Numbered from the stretch's first letter, positions 38,902-48,641 are shown. The stretch is 64,000 nt of DNA from Sphingobacterium hotanense (GCF_008274825.1 NZ_CP030848.1:744001-808000); one strand, 5' to 3'. Notes: a model not told the origin generated them from the letters alone. Translations and numbers: made by a program.

Positions 38902-40215
38902 TTATTGAAATACAATATCCAAGGACTCTTTGATTTTCGCTAAAGTCTGCGTTAGGTCTTCCTCCGTATGCGCTGCGGAGATAAATCCGACTTCATATCC
39001 CGAAGGACCAAAGTAGACGCCACGGTTCAATAATTCGCGGTGCATTTTCTTATAGAACTCCATGGAAGCAGGGTCGATTTGATCGGCACGTTGGATTTTC
39101 TCTTGTTCGGTAAACGCGAACCAGAAGATAGAACCTATCGTGAATATCTTGATTTGATAGCCACGTTCAGCGATAAAGCTACGTAGTTCTTCAACAAAAG
39201 CTTGAGTAGTTTGCTCTAATTTCTCGTAGAAACCTGGTTGTGCTAAGATGGATAATGCGGCGATACCTGCGGCCATGGCTACGGGGTTTCCTGCCAATGT
39301 TCCTGCTTGATACACTGCGCCATCGGGTGAGATACAGCTCATCAATTCTTTTGAAGCACCATATGCTCCAACAGGCATACCACCACCTATAATCTTACCG
39401 TAGGTCAGGATGTCTGGTTGAATATCATAGTATTTTGAAGCACCTTCAAAACCTAAGCGGAAACCGGTAATAACCTCATCGAAAATTAATAGGGCACCGT
39501 TTGTTTTCGTGATTTCGCGTAGGAATTTGATGTACTCTTTGTCTTGAATTAAAAGGCCATTATTTGCAGGCACCCCTTCGATAATAACAGCAGCGATTTG
39601 ATCTTTGAAATCAGCAAAAACCTTTTTTAATGCTTCTTTATCGTTCAATGCAATCACGATGGTTTCATCAGCGAATGCCTTTGGAACACCAGCCGACGAA
39701 GTTTCACCAAAAGTAACCAATCCGGATCCGGCTTTCACAAGAAGAGAGTCGGAGTGTCCATGATAACATCCTTCGAATTTTACGATTTTATCACGTTTTG
39801 TATAACCTCTAGCTAAACGAATTGCCGACATGACGGCTTCCGTTCCGGAGCTCACAAAACGTATTTTCTCGATTTTCTTATTGTTGTTTAAGATCAATTC
39901 TGCAAGTTCATTCTCCAAGGCAGTCGGCGCACCAAAGCTTAATCCTTTGCCTAGTTGATTTTGTACCGCTTCGCGGATTTCAGGGTTGTTATGACCTAAG
40001 ATTAGCGGCCCCCAAGAACAACAGTAGTCGATAAATTCATTGCCATCAGCGTCCCATAAATGAGCTTTGTCGCCACGTTCGATAAATAATGGTGTACCAT
40101 AAACGGATTTGAAAGCACGAACCGGAGAATTTACGCCTCCCGGGAAATATTGCTTAGCTTTTTCAAATAACTCGGCTGATTTTTCGCGTGAAATATCTGA
40201 AACAGATGTTGTCAT
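38902..40215 (-). CDS. hemL: Glutamate-1-semialdehyde 2,1-aminomutase
   Basis: A PLP enzyme forming 5-aminolevulinate in the C5 route to heme. The 437-residue sequence has EKAKQYFPGGVNSPVRAF at the N-terminus, CCSWGPLILGH, SGTEAVMSAIRLARGYT, LLIFDEVITGFRLG and the PLP-lysine block DILTYGKIIGGGMPVGAYG. All are standard for HemL. It precedes the lipoprotein gene by 67 nt on the minus strand. No other heme genes are in the window. Confidence 0.96.
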   Translation of the reverse strand: MTTSVSDISREKSAELFEKAKQYFPGGVNSPVRAFKSVYGTPLFIERGDKAHLWDADGNEFIDYCCSWGPLILGHNNPEIREAVQNQLGKGLSFGAPTALENELAELILNNNKKIEKIRFVSSGTEAVMSAIRLARGYTKRDKIVKFEGCYHGHSDSLLVKAGSGLVTFGETSSAGVPKAFADETIVIALNDKEALKKVFADFKDQIAAVIIEGVPANNGLLIQDKEYIKFLREITKTNGALLIFDEVITGFRLGFEGASKYYDIQPDILTYGKIIGGGMPVGAYGASKELMSCISPDGAVYQAGTLAGNPVAMAAGIAALSILAQPGFYEKLEQTTQAFVEELRSFIAERGYQIKIFTIGSIFWFAFTEQEKIQRADQIDPASMEFYKKMHRELLNRGVYFGPSGYEVGFISAAHTEEDLTQTLAKIKESLDIVFQ

Positions 40216-40680
40216 AGTATAATGTATTTTGTTAAGTACACAAAGATACGAGTATTTAGAACTTAGCGGTTTTTATTCTGTCCTTTTTCCCTGCTTGTCA
40301 TTTGTTTCCTCAGGATTTAAGCTAGTCTTTACATTCGCTAGACTTTCGTGTTATAAAATGCGCAGCATGTTACAAAAGCGAATCATCTTTATAAAAAGTG
40401 AGGTACACAATTTCGATGGATAGACTTCAAGAGGAAAACATTTTATTTAATATACACTCATACAGAAAATAAAATAGGTTTACAGCATCTTATTGTATCC
40501 AATAAAGTTATTCCTTACAAATAGCTTAACTGTTTTGCCTTCCGGGAGGAACCGGCAGTAGATGTTCTTTGAAATCTTGATATTCATACTTCTGCAATGC
40601 AGGAAAGCCTCAGAGGTATGATAATTCCGTTTTGGTCTTTTGCGAATAAAATAAACTCCGCATATATTAATATCAAATGA
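40216..40680. other. Intergenic region between sucC and hemL
   Basis: No gene is visible. Both neighbours are on the minus strand, so this holds the hemL promoter region and 5' leader. A weak interrupted hairpin around TTCC-GGGA-GGAA (about 40536-40560) has no T-run. Short open frames on the plus strand near 40229 have random composition. Confidence 0.5.
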
Positions 40681-40706
40681 AAAAAGCCACCGATAGGTGG
40701 CTTTTT
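40681..40706 (-). terminator. Terminator of sucC
   Basis: Perfect 11-bp stem AAAAAGCCACC / GGTGGCTTTTT with loop GATA; T-run on both strands, placed 55 nt after the sucC stop. Confidence 0.9.
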
Positions 40707-40723
40707 CTTGAAGGTGTAGCCGA

Positions 40724-40754
40724 CCATAGGTCTAACTACTAACTACTAAGTACT
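40724..40754 (-). repeat. TAG-tract repeat, reverse (CTAACTACTAACTACTAA variant)
   Basis: Starting with CCATAGGTCTAACTACTAAC, this tract is identical over 26 nt to the one at 62652. It lies between the sucC stop and its terminator, so it is transcribed as part of the 3' UTR. Confidence 0.8.
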
Positions 40755-40761
40755 GCGCAGT

Positions 40762-41961
40762 CTATTTACCTTCTTCTAATACTTTAGTTACTAATTCAGC
40801 AGCTTCTTTTAATAAGATTGCTGAGTATACTTGTAAACCTGATGCATCGATAAGGTCTTTTGCTTCTTTCGCGTTAGTTCCTTGTAAACGTACGATGATT
40901 GGCACAGGAATATTTCCGATTTCGTTGTAAGCATCAATAACACCTTGAGCAACGCGGTCACAACGAACGATACCACCGAAGATGTTGATTAAGATAGCTT
41001 TTACGTTAGGGTCTTTTAAGATGATGTTGAAACCAGCTTTAACAGTCTCTGCATTTGCAGTACCACCTACGTCTAAGAAGTTAGCAGGCTCACCACCAGC
41101 TAATTTGATGATGTCCATAGTAGCCATCGCAAGACCAGCACCATTTACCATACATCCAACGTTTCCGTCTAATTTTACGTAGTTTAAGTTTGACTCACCA
41201 GCTTCTACTTCTGTAGGATCTTCTTCCGTGATGTCGCGTAATGCAGCGATATCAGCGTGACGGTATAAAGCATTCTCATCTAAGTTTACTTTCGCGTCTA
41301 CTGCTAAGATTTTGTTATCAGAAGTTTTTAATACTGGGTTGATTTCGAACATAGAAGCATCGATAGAATCGTATGCTTTGTATAGAGCAGCTACAAACTT
41401 AACCATGTCTTTGTGTGCAGCGCCTGATAATCCTAAGTTGAAAGCAATCTTACGTGCTTGGAAGCCTTGTAAGCCTACTTTAGGATCGATCTCTTCTTTG
41501 AAAATTAAGTGAGGAGTTTTTTCAGCAACCTCTTCAATGTCCATACCACCTTCTGTTGAGTACATAATGATGTTGCGACCCGTAGCACGGTCTAACAATA
41601 CAGACATGTAGAATTCTTTTGTTTCACTCTCTCCAGGGTAGTAAACATCCTGAGCGATTAAAACTTTGTTAACTTTTTTACCTTCTGGACCAGTCTGCGG
41701 AGTTACTAATTGCATACCGATGATGTCAGTAGAACGTTGTAATACTTCATCATGGTTTTTTGCTAATTTCACACCACCACCTTTACCACGGCCACCCGCA
41801 TGGATTTGTGCTTTTACCACAACCCAATCCGAGTTGAATTCTTCTTTCATTCTTTTCGCAGCCTCAACAGCTTGCTCTGGGGTTTCAGCAACAATACCTT
41901 CTTGTACTGCTACTCCGAAACTCTTAAGTATTTCTTTTCCTTGATATTCGTGAATGTTCAT
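40762..41961 (-). CDS. sucC: Succinate-CoA ligase, ADP-forming, beta subunit
   Basis: The ATP-grasp beta subunit converting succinyl-CoA to succinate with nucleotide triphosphate formation in the TCA cycle. With the start at 41961 it has 399 residues and begins [19 protein letters not shown], the normal N-terminus; an upstream frame extension to 42024 is not expected to be translated. Blocks [39 protein letters not shown] and [13 protein letters not shown] are present. The partner gene sucD is not adjacent. A promoter lies at 41980-42010. Confidence 0.96.
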   Translation of the reverse strand: MNIHEYQGKEILKSFGVAVQEGIVAETPEQAVEAAKRMKEEFNSDWVVVKAQIHAGGRGKGGGVKLAKNHDEVLQRSTDIIGMQLVTPQTGPEGKKVNKVLIAQDVYYPGESETKEFYMSVLLDRATGRNIIMYSTEGGMDIEEVAEKTPHLIFKEEIDPKVGLQGFQARKIAFNLGLSGAAHKDMVKFVAALYKAYDSIDASMFEINPVLKTSDNKILAVDAKVNLDENALYRHADIAALRDITEEDPTEVEAGESNLNYVKLDGNVGCMVNGAGLAMATMDIIKLAGGEPANFLDVGGTANAETVKAGFNIILKDPNVKAILINIFGGIVRCDRVAQGVIDAYNEIGNIPVPIIVRLQGTNAKEAKDLIDASGLQVYSAILLKEAAELVTKVLEEGK

Positions 41962-41979
41962 TGATAAAAAAATTTGCTG

Positions 41980-42010
41980 TAAAAATAGCGTATTTATTCG
42001 GAAGGGACAA
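41980..42010 (-). promoter_or_regulatory. Promoter of sucC
   Basis: On the minus strand TTG (42010-42008), a 20-nt spacer and TATTTTTA (41987-41980), one base off the -7 consensus. Confidence 0.5.
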
Positions 42011-42096
42011 GTTATTATTTTCATAAATGTCTATTTCTGGCCGAAGTTTACCAATAGCAGAAAGGGAGCTGCTAATTTTTTTACTATTTTCGCAGT

Positions 42097-42750
42097 ATGA
42101 TCTTAAAGGCCAATAATATTTTTAAATCCTATGGTGATCTTCCGATCTTAAAGGGAGTCAGCGTATCGGTTAATAAAGGTGAAATTGTTTCCATTGTAGG
42201 GGCTTCCGGCGCGGGAAAAAGTACGCTTCTGCATATTATGGGGACATTGGACAAGCCCGATAAAGGCACCTTGATGATCGAGGGGGTCGATGTGTTTTCA
42301 TTGAGTGAGAAGAACCTGAGTGATTTTAGAAATAAGCATATTGGTTTTGTATTCCAATTTCATCATTTGTTGCCCGAGTTTACGGCATTAGAGAATGTTT
42401 GCATTCCTGCGTTTATCGCTGGGATGGACAAGGGGCAGGCGGAGAAGAGAGGGATGGAGTTGCTGGACGTTTTGGGGGTTGCCCATCGTGCGAAACATAA
42501 GCCCTCGGCGATGTCGGGAGGGGAGCAACAACGAGTATCTGTTGCGCGCGCCTTGATAAACGATCCTACTATCGTGTTAGCCGATGAGCCTTCGGGAAAT
42601 CTAGATTCGGAGAATGCGGCATCTTTACATCAGTTGTTTTTCGACTTGCGCGATAAGATGCAACAGACTTTCGTCATCGTGACGCATAATGAGGACTTGG
42701 CTCGCATTTCAGATCGTACCATCCACATGCGCGATGGTTTAATTTACTAG
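42097..42750 (+). CDS. lolD: ABC transporter ATP-binding protein, LolD-like
   Basis: ATPase expected to power extraction of lipoproteins from the inner membrane with a LolC/E-type permease, or a related MacB-type process. The 217-residue protein has Walker [10 protein letters not shown], the Q-loop in [16 protein letters not shown], signature MSGGEQQRV, Walker [12 protein letters not shown] and switch His in VTHNEDLA. The [14 protein letters not shown] block is typical of LolD. It starts a tight four-gene unit (1-nt gap to the next gene), but the partner permease is not nearby. Confidence 0.88.
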   Translation: MILKANNIFKSYGDLPILKGVSVSVNKGEIVSIVGASGAGKSTLLHIMGTLDKPDKGTLMIEGVDVFSLSEKNLSDFRNKHIGFVFQFHHLLPEFTALENVCIPAFIAGMDKGQAEKRGMELLDVLGVAHRAKHKPSAMSGGEQQRVSVARALINDPTIVLADEPSGNLDSENAASLHQLFFDLRDKMQQTFVIVTHNEDLARISDRTIHMRDGLIY

Positions 42751-42751
42751 T

Positions 42752-43219
42752 ATGGAGAAGATATTGATTACCTATGGCACACGTGCGTTAGCACAGCGTG
42801 TGGCCCAAATGATAAAAGAGAAGTTTGAAGTGCAGTTTGCAACTTCGGAGTCCATTCCGTCGGTGCTACAAAAGCAGTATATCCCAATTCCTAATGGAGT
42901 CAATCCTACCTTTGCTCATGAATTGTTGAAACTCTGCCTGGATAATCAGATTAACTATCTGTTGGCATTGGGATTTAAAGAGCTCGAGACCCTAGCTGAA
43001 GCGAAGTTGCTGTTCGAAGAATATGATATTCATTTGCTTGGGCCGGATTTAGAGGAGTTGAAGGAACTCTTCGTGCTTCAAAATCCCAATAAGGAGCTGG
43101 AGCTGCAGCTCGTTCATCATGGCGTAAATGTGTTGGACGGACAGAGCGTTCAGTTTACAGGCTCGGGTCTGATGGTACTTTCGGATGAAGGTGAGGAGTT
43201 TGCATTGTGTACTATTTAA
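42752..43219 (+). CDS. Hypothetical protein resembling a pre-ATP-grasp domain
   Basis: A 155-residue soluble protein with a Rossmann-like start (MEKILITYGTRALAQRVAQMI) and alternating strands and helices (INYLLALGFKELETLAEAKLLFEEYDIHLLGPD). This recalls the N-terminal pre-ATP-grasp domain of carboxylases and CarB, but no ATP-grasp domain follows. It is translationally close to lolD (1-nt gap) and to the HAD-like gene (7-nt gap). Function unknown; the fold suggestion is inference from the pattern only. Confidence 0.65.
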   Translation: MEKILITYGTRALAQRVAQMIKEKFEVQFATSESIPSVLQKQYIPIPNGVNPTFAHELLKLCLDNQINYLLALGFKELETLAEAKLLFEEYDIHLLGPDLEELKELFVLQNPNKELELQLVHHGVNVLDGQSVQFTGSGLMVLSDEGEEFALCTI

Positions 43220-43226
43220 TCAAATC

Positions 43227-43790
43227 ATGACAATTTCAGAATTTCCAAAAGACAAGAAGGTCTATCTGTTCGAGTTGGACGATGTTTTGTATCCTAAGCA
43301 GGATTTCTTGTTACAAGTCTATTATTTATTTGCTCAATTTTTAGAGTTTACGGAGGCTAGGCCGATCTCGGCAGAGATGACTGCGTTTATGAAAGACACG
43401 CTTTTGTCGAAAGGCGAAGAAGCGGTGTTCGCTGCGACTGCAGAACAGTTTGCTCTGAAAGAAGAGTATCGCGAAAACTTTGAGCGATTACAGGTAAATG
43501 GGCATCTTCCGCTGAAGTTGTTCTTGTTTGATGAGATCAAGAATCTTTTCAAGGAACTCTCGGCATCAGGGAAACAGATCGCCGTTCTGACCAAAGGCAA
43601 CCCTGCCTTACAGTTAAATAAATTGCGACATATCGATTGGGAGGGTTATGATAAGAAACTTAAAGTTTATTTTGTAGACGAGTTAGCCTTCCGAGATATT
43701 GAACCTTTTAGTTATATTGCTTCTGAAAATAATGTAAATGTGGAAGATTTACATTTCTCAGATACCAATTTGACTAGAAAAAAACCATGA
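43227..43790 (+). CDS. HAD-like protein with Glu at the nucleophile position
   Basis: A 187-residue protein of the haloacid dehalogenase superfamily. I start it at 43227 (MTISEFPKDKKVYLF); an upstream ATG at 43185 lies inside the previous gene. Motif I reads LFELDDVLYP where hydrolases have FDLDDTLY, so the nucleophile Asp is replaced by E16 while the second Asp (D18) is kept. Motif II (IAVLTKGNPALQ) has its Thr. Motif IV is weak (LHFSDTN instead of GDxxxD). Phosphatase activity is therefore doubtful. Its TGA overlaps the ATG of the S41 gene (ATGA). Confidence 0.8.
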   Translation: MTISEFPKDKKVYLFELDDVLYPKQDFLLQVYYLFAQFLEFTEARPISAEMTAFMKDTLLSKGEEAVFAATAEQFALKEEYRENFERLQVNGHLPLKLFLFDEIKNLFKELSASGKQIAVLTKGNPALQLNKLRHIDWEGYDKKLKVYFVDELAFRDIEPFSYIASENNVNVEDLHFSDTNLTRKKP

Positions 43791-45259
43791 AATTCAGAAT
43801 TACCCTTGTTCTCGCTCTTTTCTTAGCAGCGTTCGCATCCTGTAAGAAGGATGGACCAAATCCGGATGCCGATAAAGAAATATTACTTCGCGACTCCACC
43901 TATTATTATTCGCTTGTACTATCATTATGGACAGATAAAATCCCTGAGCCTAAGATGAAAAGTAAAGATGAGATAGATTTACGTGCTTTTACAGGAAATC
44001 TTTCCACGGCGGAGCAAGTGTTGGATAAAGTGAAGAGCTATACGACATTGGATCGATTTAGTTTTATCGACCGCGAAGGGGTGGTTGGTGAAGAGATCGG
44101 GCAAGGACTACATAAAGAGTTCGGATTGGTACCTGATTATTTCTCGCCGGACCAAACAGCCCAAAATGCGAAGCTTTATATCAAGCTTGTACAGAAGAAT
44201 TCCCCTGCCGAGGCTGCAGGAATTGTTCGCGGCATGGAGGTGTTGAGCATTGACGGCAATAGTAAAATAGACTATACCACGCAAAAGAATCAGGGTTTTG
44301 CTTTGGTGAATAAGTTATTTGGCGGATCAGAAAAAATTAGTCTTCAGGTTAAAAATCCGGCAGACGGAAAGGTTTCTACCGTTAATTTGAATGCTGCTTC
44401 GTATCAGATAGATCCTATTATTGCCAATAAAGTAGTAGAGCGTGGAGGGAAGAAAGTAGGCTATTTGGCATACACTTCCTTTGTTGAGGTGCTTACAAAG
44501 ACCGGTACGAATAGTTATTACAACGGACTTGTACAGGCTGTTAAGAATTTGGAATCTCAGGGGATTCAAGAACTGGTTGTCGATCTACGTTATAACGGAG
44601 GAGGATCAACCAATGCTGCAGAGCTATTGACGAACTTGCTTGCTCCAACAAAAGTTGGAACAGGCGTCATGTACAGCTACAAGATTAATGAATATTTAAA
44701 GGGTTGGGGTTGGGATAATGAGAGCGATCCGGAGGCACCTTTCAGATCCGTGAAATTCAATAAAGAAAACAGCTTAAACCTTTCAAAGATCTATTTCCTC
44801 GTAACAAAAAGTACAGCCTCAGCGAGTGAATTGCTGATGAACTCACTAATTCCGCATATGCAAGTGGAAATCATTAGCCAGAACGACGCAGGTTCCTATG
44901 GTAAACCTGTTGGTTTCTTTGGACTAGGGGTTGTTGATGATTATGCTGAACTTTACATCACATCTTTCCAAACGCTCAACAGCGATGGTAATGGCGATTA
45001 CTTCAACGGCTTAAGCGGTACAAAGAAGAACTCAACAGACGATATACATCATGCCTTAGGCGATCCGGATGAGCGTATGTTTGCAGATGCTTTATATCAT
45101 ATCGTTAATAAAACTTACCAGTCTGCATCAGCGTCTACTAGAAGATCAAGTACTGGACAAGAGATAAGACCAAAAGCATTTGATATTCCAATGAAAAACG
45201 ATGTTTCAATGAGTATGTTCAAGTTTGCTAATGACAAGAATATGCCACAAATAAAATAA
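43787..45259 (+). CDS. S41-family peptidase lipoprotein
   Basis: A 490-residue lipoprotein (MKFRITLVLALFLAAFASC) with an N-terminal helical cap, a PDZ-like domain (YIKLVQKNSPAEAAGIVRGMEVLSIDG) and an S41 core. The core contains LVVDLRYNGGGSTNAAELL and the Ser/Lys region STASASELLMN...YGKPVG. Both catalytic residues appear present, at slightly wider spacing than in classical Ctp. The C-terminus has a Ser/Ala/Arg-rich tail. It is coupled to the HAD-like gene by a 4-nt overlap and followed after 105 nt by a paralogue. Likely a periplasmic or surface endopeptidase; substrate unknown. Confidence 0.9.
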   Translation: MKFRITLVLALFLAAFASCKKDGPNPDADKEILLRDSTYYYSLVLSLWTDKIPEPKMKSKDEIDLRAFTGNLSTAEQVLDKVKSYTTLDRFSFIDREGVVGEEIGQGLHKEFGLVPDYFSPDQTAQNAKLYIKLVQKNSPAEAAGIVRGMEVLSIDGNSKIDYTTQKNQGFALVNKLFGGSEKISLQVKNPADGKVSTVNLNAASYQIDPIIANKVVERGGKKVGYLAYTSFVEVLTKTGTNSYYNGLVQAVKNLESQGIQELVVDLRYNGGGSTNAAELLTNLLAPTKVGTGVMYSYKINEYLKGWGWDNESDPEAPFRSVKFNKENSLNLSKIYFLVTKSTASASELLMNSLIPHMQVEIISQNDAGSYGKPVGFFGLGVVDDYAELYITSFQTLNSDGNGDYFNGLSGTKKNSTDDIHHALGDPDERMFADALYHIVNKTYQSASASTRRSSTGQEIRPKAFDIPMKNDVSMSMFKFANDKNMPQIK

Positions 45260-45364
45260 TTTAGCTGGGGTATTAATCTTTTCTGTTATCAAATGGTCTG
45301 AATTTTGGTGCGTATGTTTACTTGTTAGAATATCTCTGAAAAACATCTACTAGCGTTAAATTGA

Positions 45365-46792
45365 ATGAAAAAATTAATACCCCTTTTTGCATTGCTGATA
45401 TTATTCGGCTGTAAAAAAGATATAACGAAGATTAGCCCTCCGCCGAGGCCTGAACCTCCGATTTCTTCGAGAACAGAGGAGCAAAAGCTTCGCGATAGTG
45501 TTTATTACTATTATAAAGAGCAATCCTATTGGACGGAGTCTATAGGAACTTATGACCCAATCTCAAGCTTTACGGATAAATACAGTACGCCAGATGACGT
45601 GCTCAGCGCTTTAATGCAGCAAACGCCATTCCATGCCGGCTATGATGGACCGATCGATCGGTTTTCAAGAATTGAGGATATCAGTTCCGACGGCGGTTCG
45701 CGTGCGAAGCGGGCAGACTTAGCAGATGGTTATGGTATTTACCTAACATTTGCACGTGTGAGTGGCGCCGTATATCTCTATGCGTATTTTATCGAAGGCG
45801 GATCACCAGCGGAGAGCAAAGGTATGCGTAGGGGAGACCGTATCATTGAGGTGAATGGAAATACGGATATGAGCCAAAACAATACCTCTTTTATACAATC
45901 TGCGTTGGATGGTCCTAAATTAAACCTGAAAGTATTGCGCGATGGCAAGGAGGTTGTCGTTCCGGAGATGACTTATACCAGTTATGATATCAATCCCGTT
46001 ACTAAAGATTCTGTACTTACAATTGGCACTAAGAAATACGGCTATTTAGCATTGTCTTCCTTCGAAGAGATGACCGATGACCGCGGTAATAGCACTGCAA
46101 TGTTGAACGATCTTAATGCAGCCTTTGATAATTTTCAGAAAAACAATGTCAATGAACTGATATTAGATTTTCGAGTAAACACTGGTGGATATGTTAGCAC
46201 TGCGATTTACCTAGCCAACAAGATTATCAATAGCAAAGGAGATAATCAACTGATGTTCTCATATGATGTCAATAAGAATCTAGAGAAGTATAAATCCGGA
46301 AGGGGTGCTCAATTCGACGATGAAATCTTCGATAAAAACAATAATGCTGAAGTTCAAAAGGTAGTGTTCCTAGTAACTGAATATACCGCTTCTGCGGCAG
46401 AAATTGTTATTAGCGTACTGAAGCCGTACATGGACGTCAAACTCGTTGCAGAAGAGTCCGCGACGTTCGGAAAACCAGTTGGATTCTACCGACAAGATAT
46501 TATGGGTAAGATCGGTCTTTGGGCGGCATCTTTCAAAGTTGTTAATGCTTCGGGATATACCGACTATTGGGATGGTATACCTGCTGATATCAGAAACATA
46601 ACGGACAATGTCACGCTAGACTTCGGAAACCCGAATGAGAATATGATTGCCGCTGCATTGAACTACCTATCTACTGGATCATTGACGACGGCTGCTCGCG
46701 AAGCGAGAGCATCTACAAGAATAGGTTCATCGTCTGCAATTCCATTAAATAGAATAAATAAATTGCGCGAAAGGGACTTAATAAAGAATTAA
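45365..46792 (+). CDS. S41-family peptidase lipoprotein, paralogue
   Basis: A 475-residue lipoprotein (MKKLIPLFALLILFGC) with the same layout as the preceding gene: helical cap (LRDSVYYYYKEQSYW), PDZ-like region (FIEGGSPAESKGMRRGDRIIEVNG) and S41 core with LILDFRVNTGGYVSTAIYL. The Ser/Lys region YTASAAEIVIS...FGKPVGFY follows. The glycine-rich substrate loop differs (FRVNTGGY versus RYNGGGS), so specificity may have diverged. Tandem duplication is the likely origin. A short intergenic stretch of 105 nt separates the two. Confidence 0.9.
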   Translation: MKKLIPLFALLILFGCKKDITKISPPPRPEPPISSRTEEQKLRDSVYYYYKEQSYWTESIGTYDPISSFTDKYSTPDDVLSALMQQTPFHAGYDGPIDRFSRIEDISSDGGSRAKRADLADGYGIYLTFARVSGAVYLYAYFIEGGSPAESKGMRRGDRIIEVNGNTDMSQNNTSFIQSALDGPKLNLKVLRDGKEVVVPEMTYTSYDINPVTKDSVLTIGTKKYGYLALSSFEEMTDDRGNSTAMLNDLNAAFDNFQKNNVNELILDFRVNTGGYVSTAIYLANKIINSKGDNQLMFSYDVNKNLEKYKSGRGAQFDDEIFDKNNNAEVQKVVFLVTEYTASAAEIVISVLKPYMDVKLVAEESATFGKPVGFYRQDIMGKIGLWAASFKVVNASGYTDYWDGIPADIRNITDNVTLDFGNPNENMIAAALNYLSTGSLTTAAREARASTRIGSSSAIPLNRINKLRERDLIKN

Positions 46793-46823
46793 AAGTTCAT
46801 TATTAAATTCTTAACTTTACAGC

Positions 46824-47834
46824 ATGGCAGGAAATAAACCGACCACAATAAAAGAAATCGCACGCAAGCTTAAGATTTCACCTTCCACGGTGTCAAGAGC
46901 GTTAAATGATCATCCAAGTATCGGCTTGGTTACTACCATGCGCGTTAAAAAGATGGCAGAAGAAATGGCCTATGAGCCAAACCAAACTGCTATCTTCTTC
47001 AAACAACGTAAGACTTTTACCATTGGGGTTATATTACCCAAACTTTCTGAACCCTTCTTTTCCGAAGCTATTTCTGCCATCGAGAATGTCGCTGAAGAGA
47101 AAAAATATACCGTACTGCTAGGTCAATCGTTAGATGATGAGCAACGCGAGCTGAACATCGTTCAAACTTTCAAAAAGCATCGTGTGGATGGTATCCTTGT
47201 ATCATTAGGAAAAAATACGGGCGACACAGACTTTATGGAAGTGTTAGCAAAAACCGAGATCCCTGTTGTGTTCTTCGACTGTGTACCTGATTTACCGAAT
47301 GTGCACAAGGTATATAGCGACCTATCCTCAGGTATGATAGAAGCAATTAGCGCATTTATTGAGCGCGGACATAACAAGATTGCTTTGATCAATGGTCCTG
47401 AGTCTTTGTTAGCAAGTAAAGACCGTACTGCTGCCTATACCGAGGCATTAACTAAGAATGGTATTCCGTTCGACAGCAATTATATTGTGCATACCGACTT
47501 AACGGAAACTGGCAATGAGGAGGCGATGGAGAAGCTATGCTCATTAGCAGACAGACCGTCAGCTGTTGTATCCTTTAATGATTTCGTGACGCTGGACCTT
47601 ATCCGCTACGCGAAGCTTCGCGGTATTGTATTAAACCAAGATATGTATTTCATTAGCTATGCGAATTATCCTTTGTGGAAATATATGGACAATCCGCCGA
47701 TGGGTAGTATCGAACAATATCCCGAACAGCAAGCTCATCGCGCTGCCGAGATATTATTCGACTGTATAGATAAGAAGGAATATGTAGAAACTCCACAGGA
47801 AGTCGTATACCCTTCAAAATTAGTATTGAAGTAA
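46824..47834 (+). CDS. LacI-family transcriptional regulator
   Basis: A 336-residue regulator with an N-terminal helix-turn-helix (TTIKEIARKLKISPSTVSRALNDHP) and hinge helix, then a periplasmic-binding-protein-like effector domain (TIGVILPKLSEPFFSEAISAIENVA). It is expected to bind a sugar or derivative and an inverted-repeat operator with a central CG. No sugar transporter is adjacent; the nearest candidate target is the GH109-type gene at 48694, whose upstream region holds CAAACGTTTG. Stop codons of this gene and the convergent OsmC gene are 1 nt apart. Confidence 0.94.
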   Translation: MAGNKPTTIKEIARKLKISPSTVSRALNDHPSIGLVTTMRVKKMAEEMAYEPNQTAIFFKQRKTFTIGVILPKLSEPFFSEAISAIENVAEEKKYTVLLGQSLDDEQRELNIVQTFKKHRVDGILVSLGKNTGDTDFMEVLAKTEIPVVFFDCVPDLPNVHKVYSDLSSGMIEAISAFIERGHNKIALINGPESLLASKDRTAAYTEALTKNGIPFDSNYIVHTDLTETGNEEAMEKLCSLADRPSAVVSFNDFVTLDLIRYAKLRGIVLNQDMYFISYANYPLWKYMDNPPMGSIEQYPEQQAHRAAEILFDCIDKKEYVETPQEVVYPSKLVLK

Positions 47835-47835
47835 A

Positions 47836-48252
47836 TTAAGCGAGCTGAATGCTATAGGTGATATCTACGCCGCCGGCAGCTAGCATATCATGTACAGAAC
47901 AATATTTCTTCACGGCTAGTTCAGCAGCTTTCTGCGCTTTAACCTCGTCGATATTGCCCTTTAGTTTAAACGTAATGTGAATCTTCGTAAAGATGTTGGG
48001 GATCTCATCGCGTCTTTGTCCTTCGACCTCTACCTGTATATCTTCAATTTCCTGACGTTGCTTTTCCAAGATGGTCGTTAAGTCGAATACACTGCAAGAT
48101 CCTAGCGCGATCAACACCAATTCCATTGGTCGAACCCCTTTTCCTTCGCCTCCAATAGAATCTGGACCATCAATATTCACTTTCACTGATGAAGAGGGCG
48201 CTGTTGCTTCAAAATGTACCGCCTGGTTTTTACGTTGTAGTTCTACTTTCAT
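47836..48252 (-). CDS. OsmC-family protein
   Basis: A 138-residue thiol peroxidase-like protein of the OsmC/Ohr fold. The two family Cys are present, in LIALGSCSVFDL and KKYCSVHDML; the second motif resembles the YhfA-like branch rather than organic-hydroperoxide Ohr. The start is set at 48252 (MKVELQRKNQAVHF); an in-frame ATG at 48276 adds eight residues. It converges on the LacI-type regulator. The substrate is unknown; the branch is usually annotated only as OsmC family. Confidence 0.9.
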   Translation of the reverse strand: MKVELQRKNQAVHFEATAPSSSVKVNIDGPDSIGGEGKGVRPMELVLIALGSCSVFDLTTILEKQRQEIEDIQVEVEGQRRDEIPNIFTKIHITFKLKGNIDEVKAQKAAELAVKKYCSVHDMLAAGGVDITYSIQLA

Positions 48253-48641
48253 TGTTTCGATAATTGTGTCTATCAAAAATAGCTAATTTCCTATTCATTT
48301 GCGTATGGCAGTAAACCTCTTTACGCATAATTGACCATGTTCAAATTAAAACTCTTAAGAGAACGCTGTGTGCTAAGTGTAGCGGCAATTTGCTGATATC
48401 TGTAGCTTAATTGCCTTTATAACAAGATTTTGACAAAAGAGCAATCGGTTGTGTAAATAGGACAAACGTTTGCATGCACAAATCATTTTTGTTTTTTCAA
48501 AATTCGTTTTATCATTGTATATGGAGTTACGCATAATACTCCTAACCAAATTATACCGTTCATTTATTTGATAGTATTTTCAATTTGACTGTTTAGTTTG
48601 TTTTAAAATAGGTGATTTTTAGGGGGATTTCGTGTCCCCCT
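48253..48641. other. Intergenic region upstream of the GH109-type gene
   Basis: About 390 nt without a gene, between divergent genes. It contains two overlapping palindromes, CAAACGTTTG (48463-48472) and TGCATGCA (48471-48478). An inverted repeat AGGGGGA / TCCCCCT (48621-48641) sits directly before the -7 box of the downstream gene. Confidence 0.55.
48463..48478. promoter_or_regulatory. Candidate LacI-type operator
   Basis: The perfect palindrome CAAACGTTTG has the central CG usual for LacI-family operators and overlaps TGCATGCA. It is about 170 nt before the -7 box of the GH109-type gene and 630 nt after the LacI-type regulator gene. Confidence 0.35.

Noticed and set aside
40229..40423. 64-codon plus-strand frame upstream of hemL
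   Set aside because: It covers the hemL promoter region on the opposite strand; the Leu/Phe/Ser-rich product has no family resemblance.
40536..40560. GC-rich hairpin (TTCC-GGGA-GGAA) as a terminator or RNA gene
   Set aside because: The stem is short and interrupted, no T-run follows on either strand and no gene ends there.
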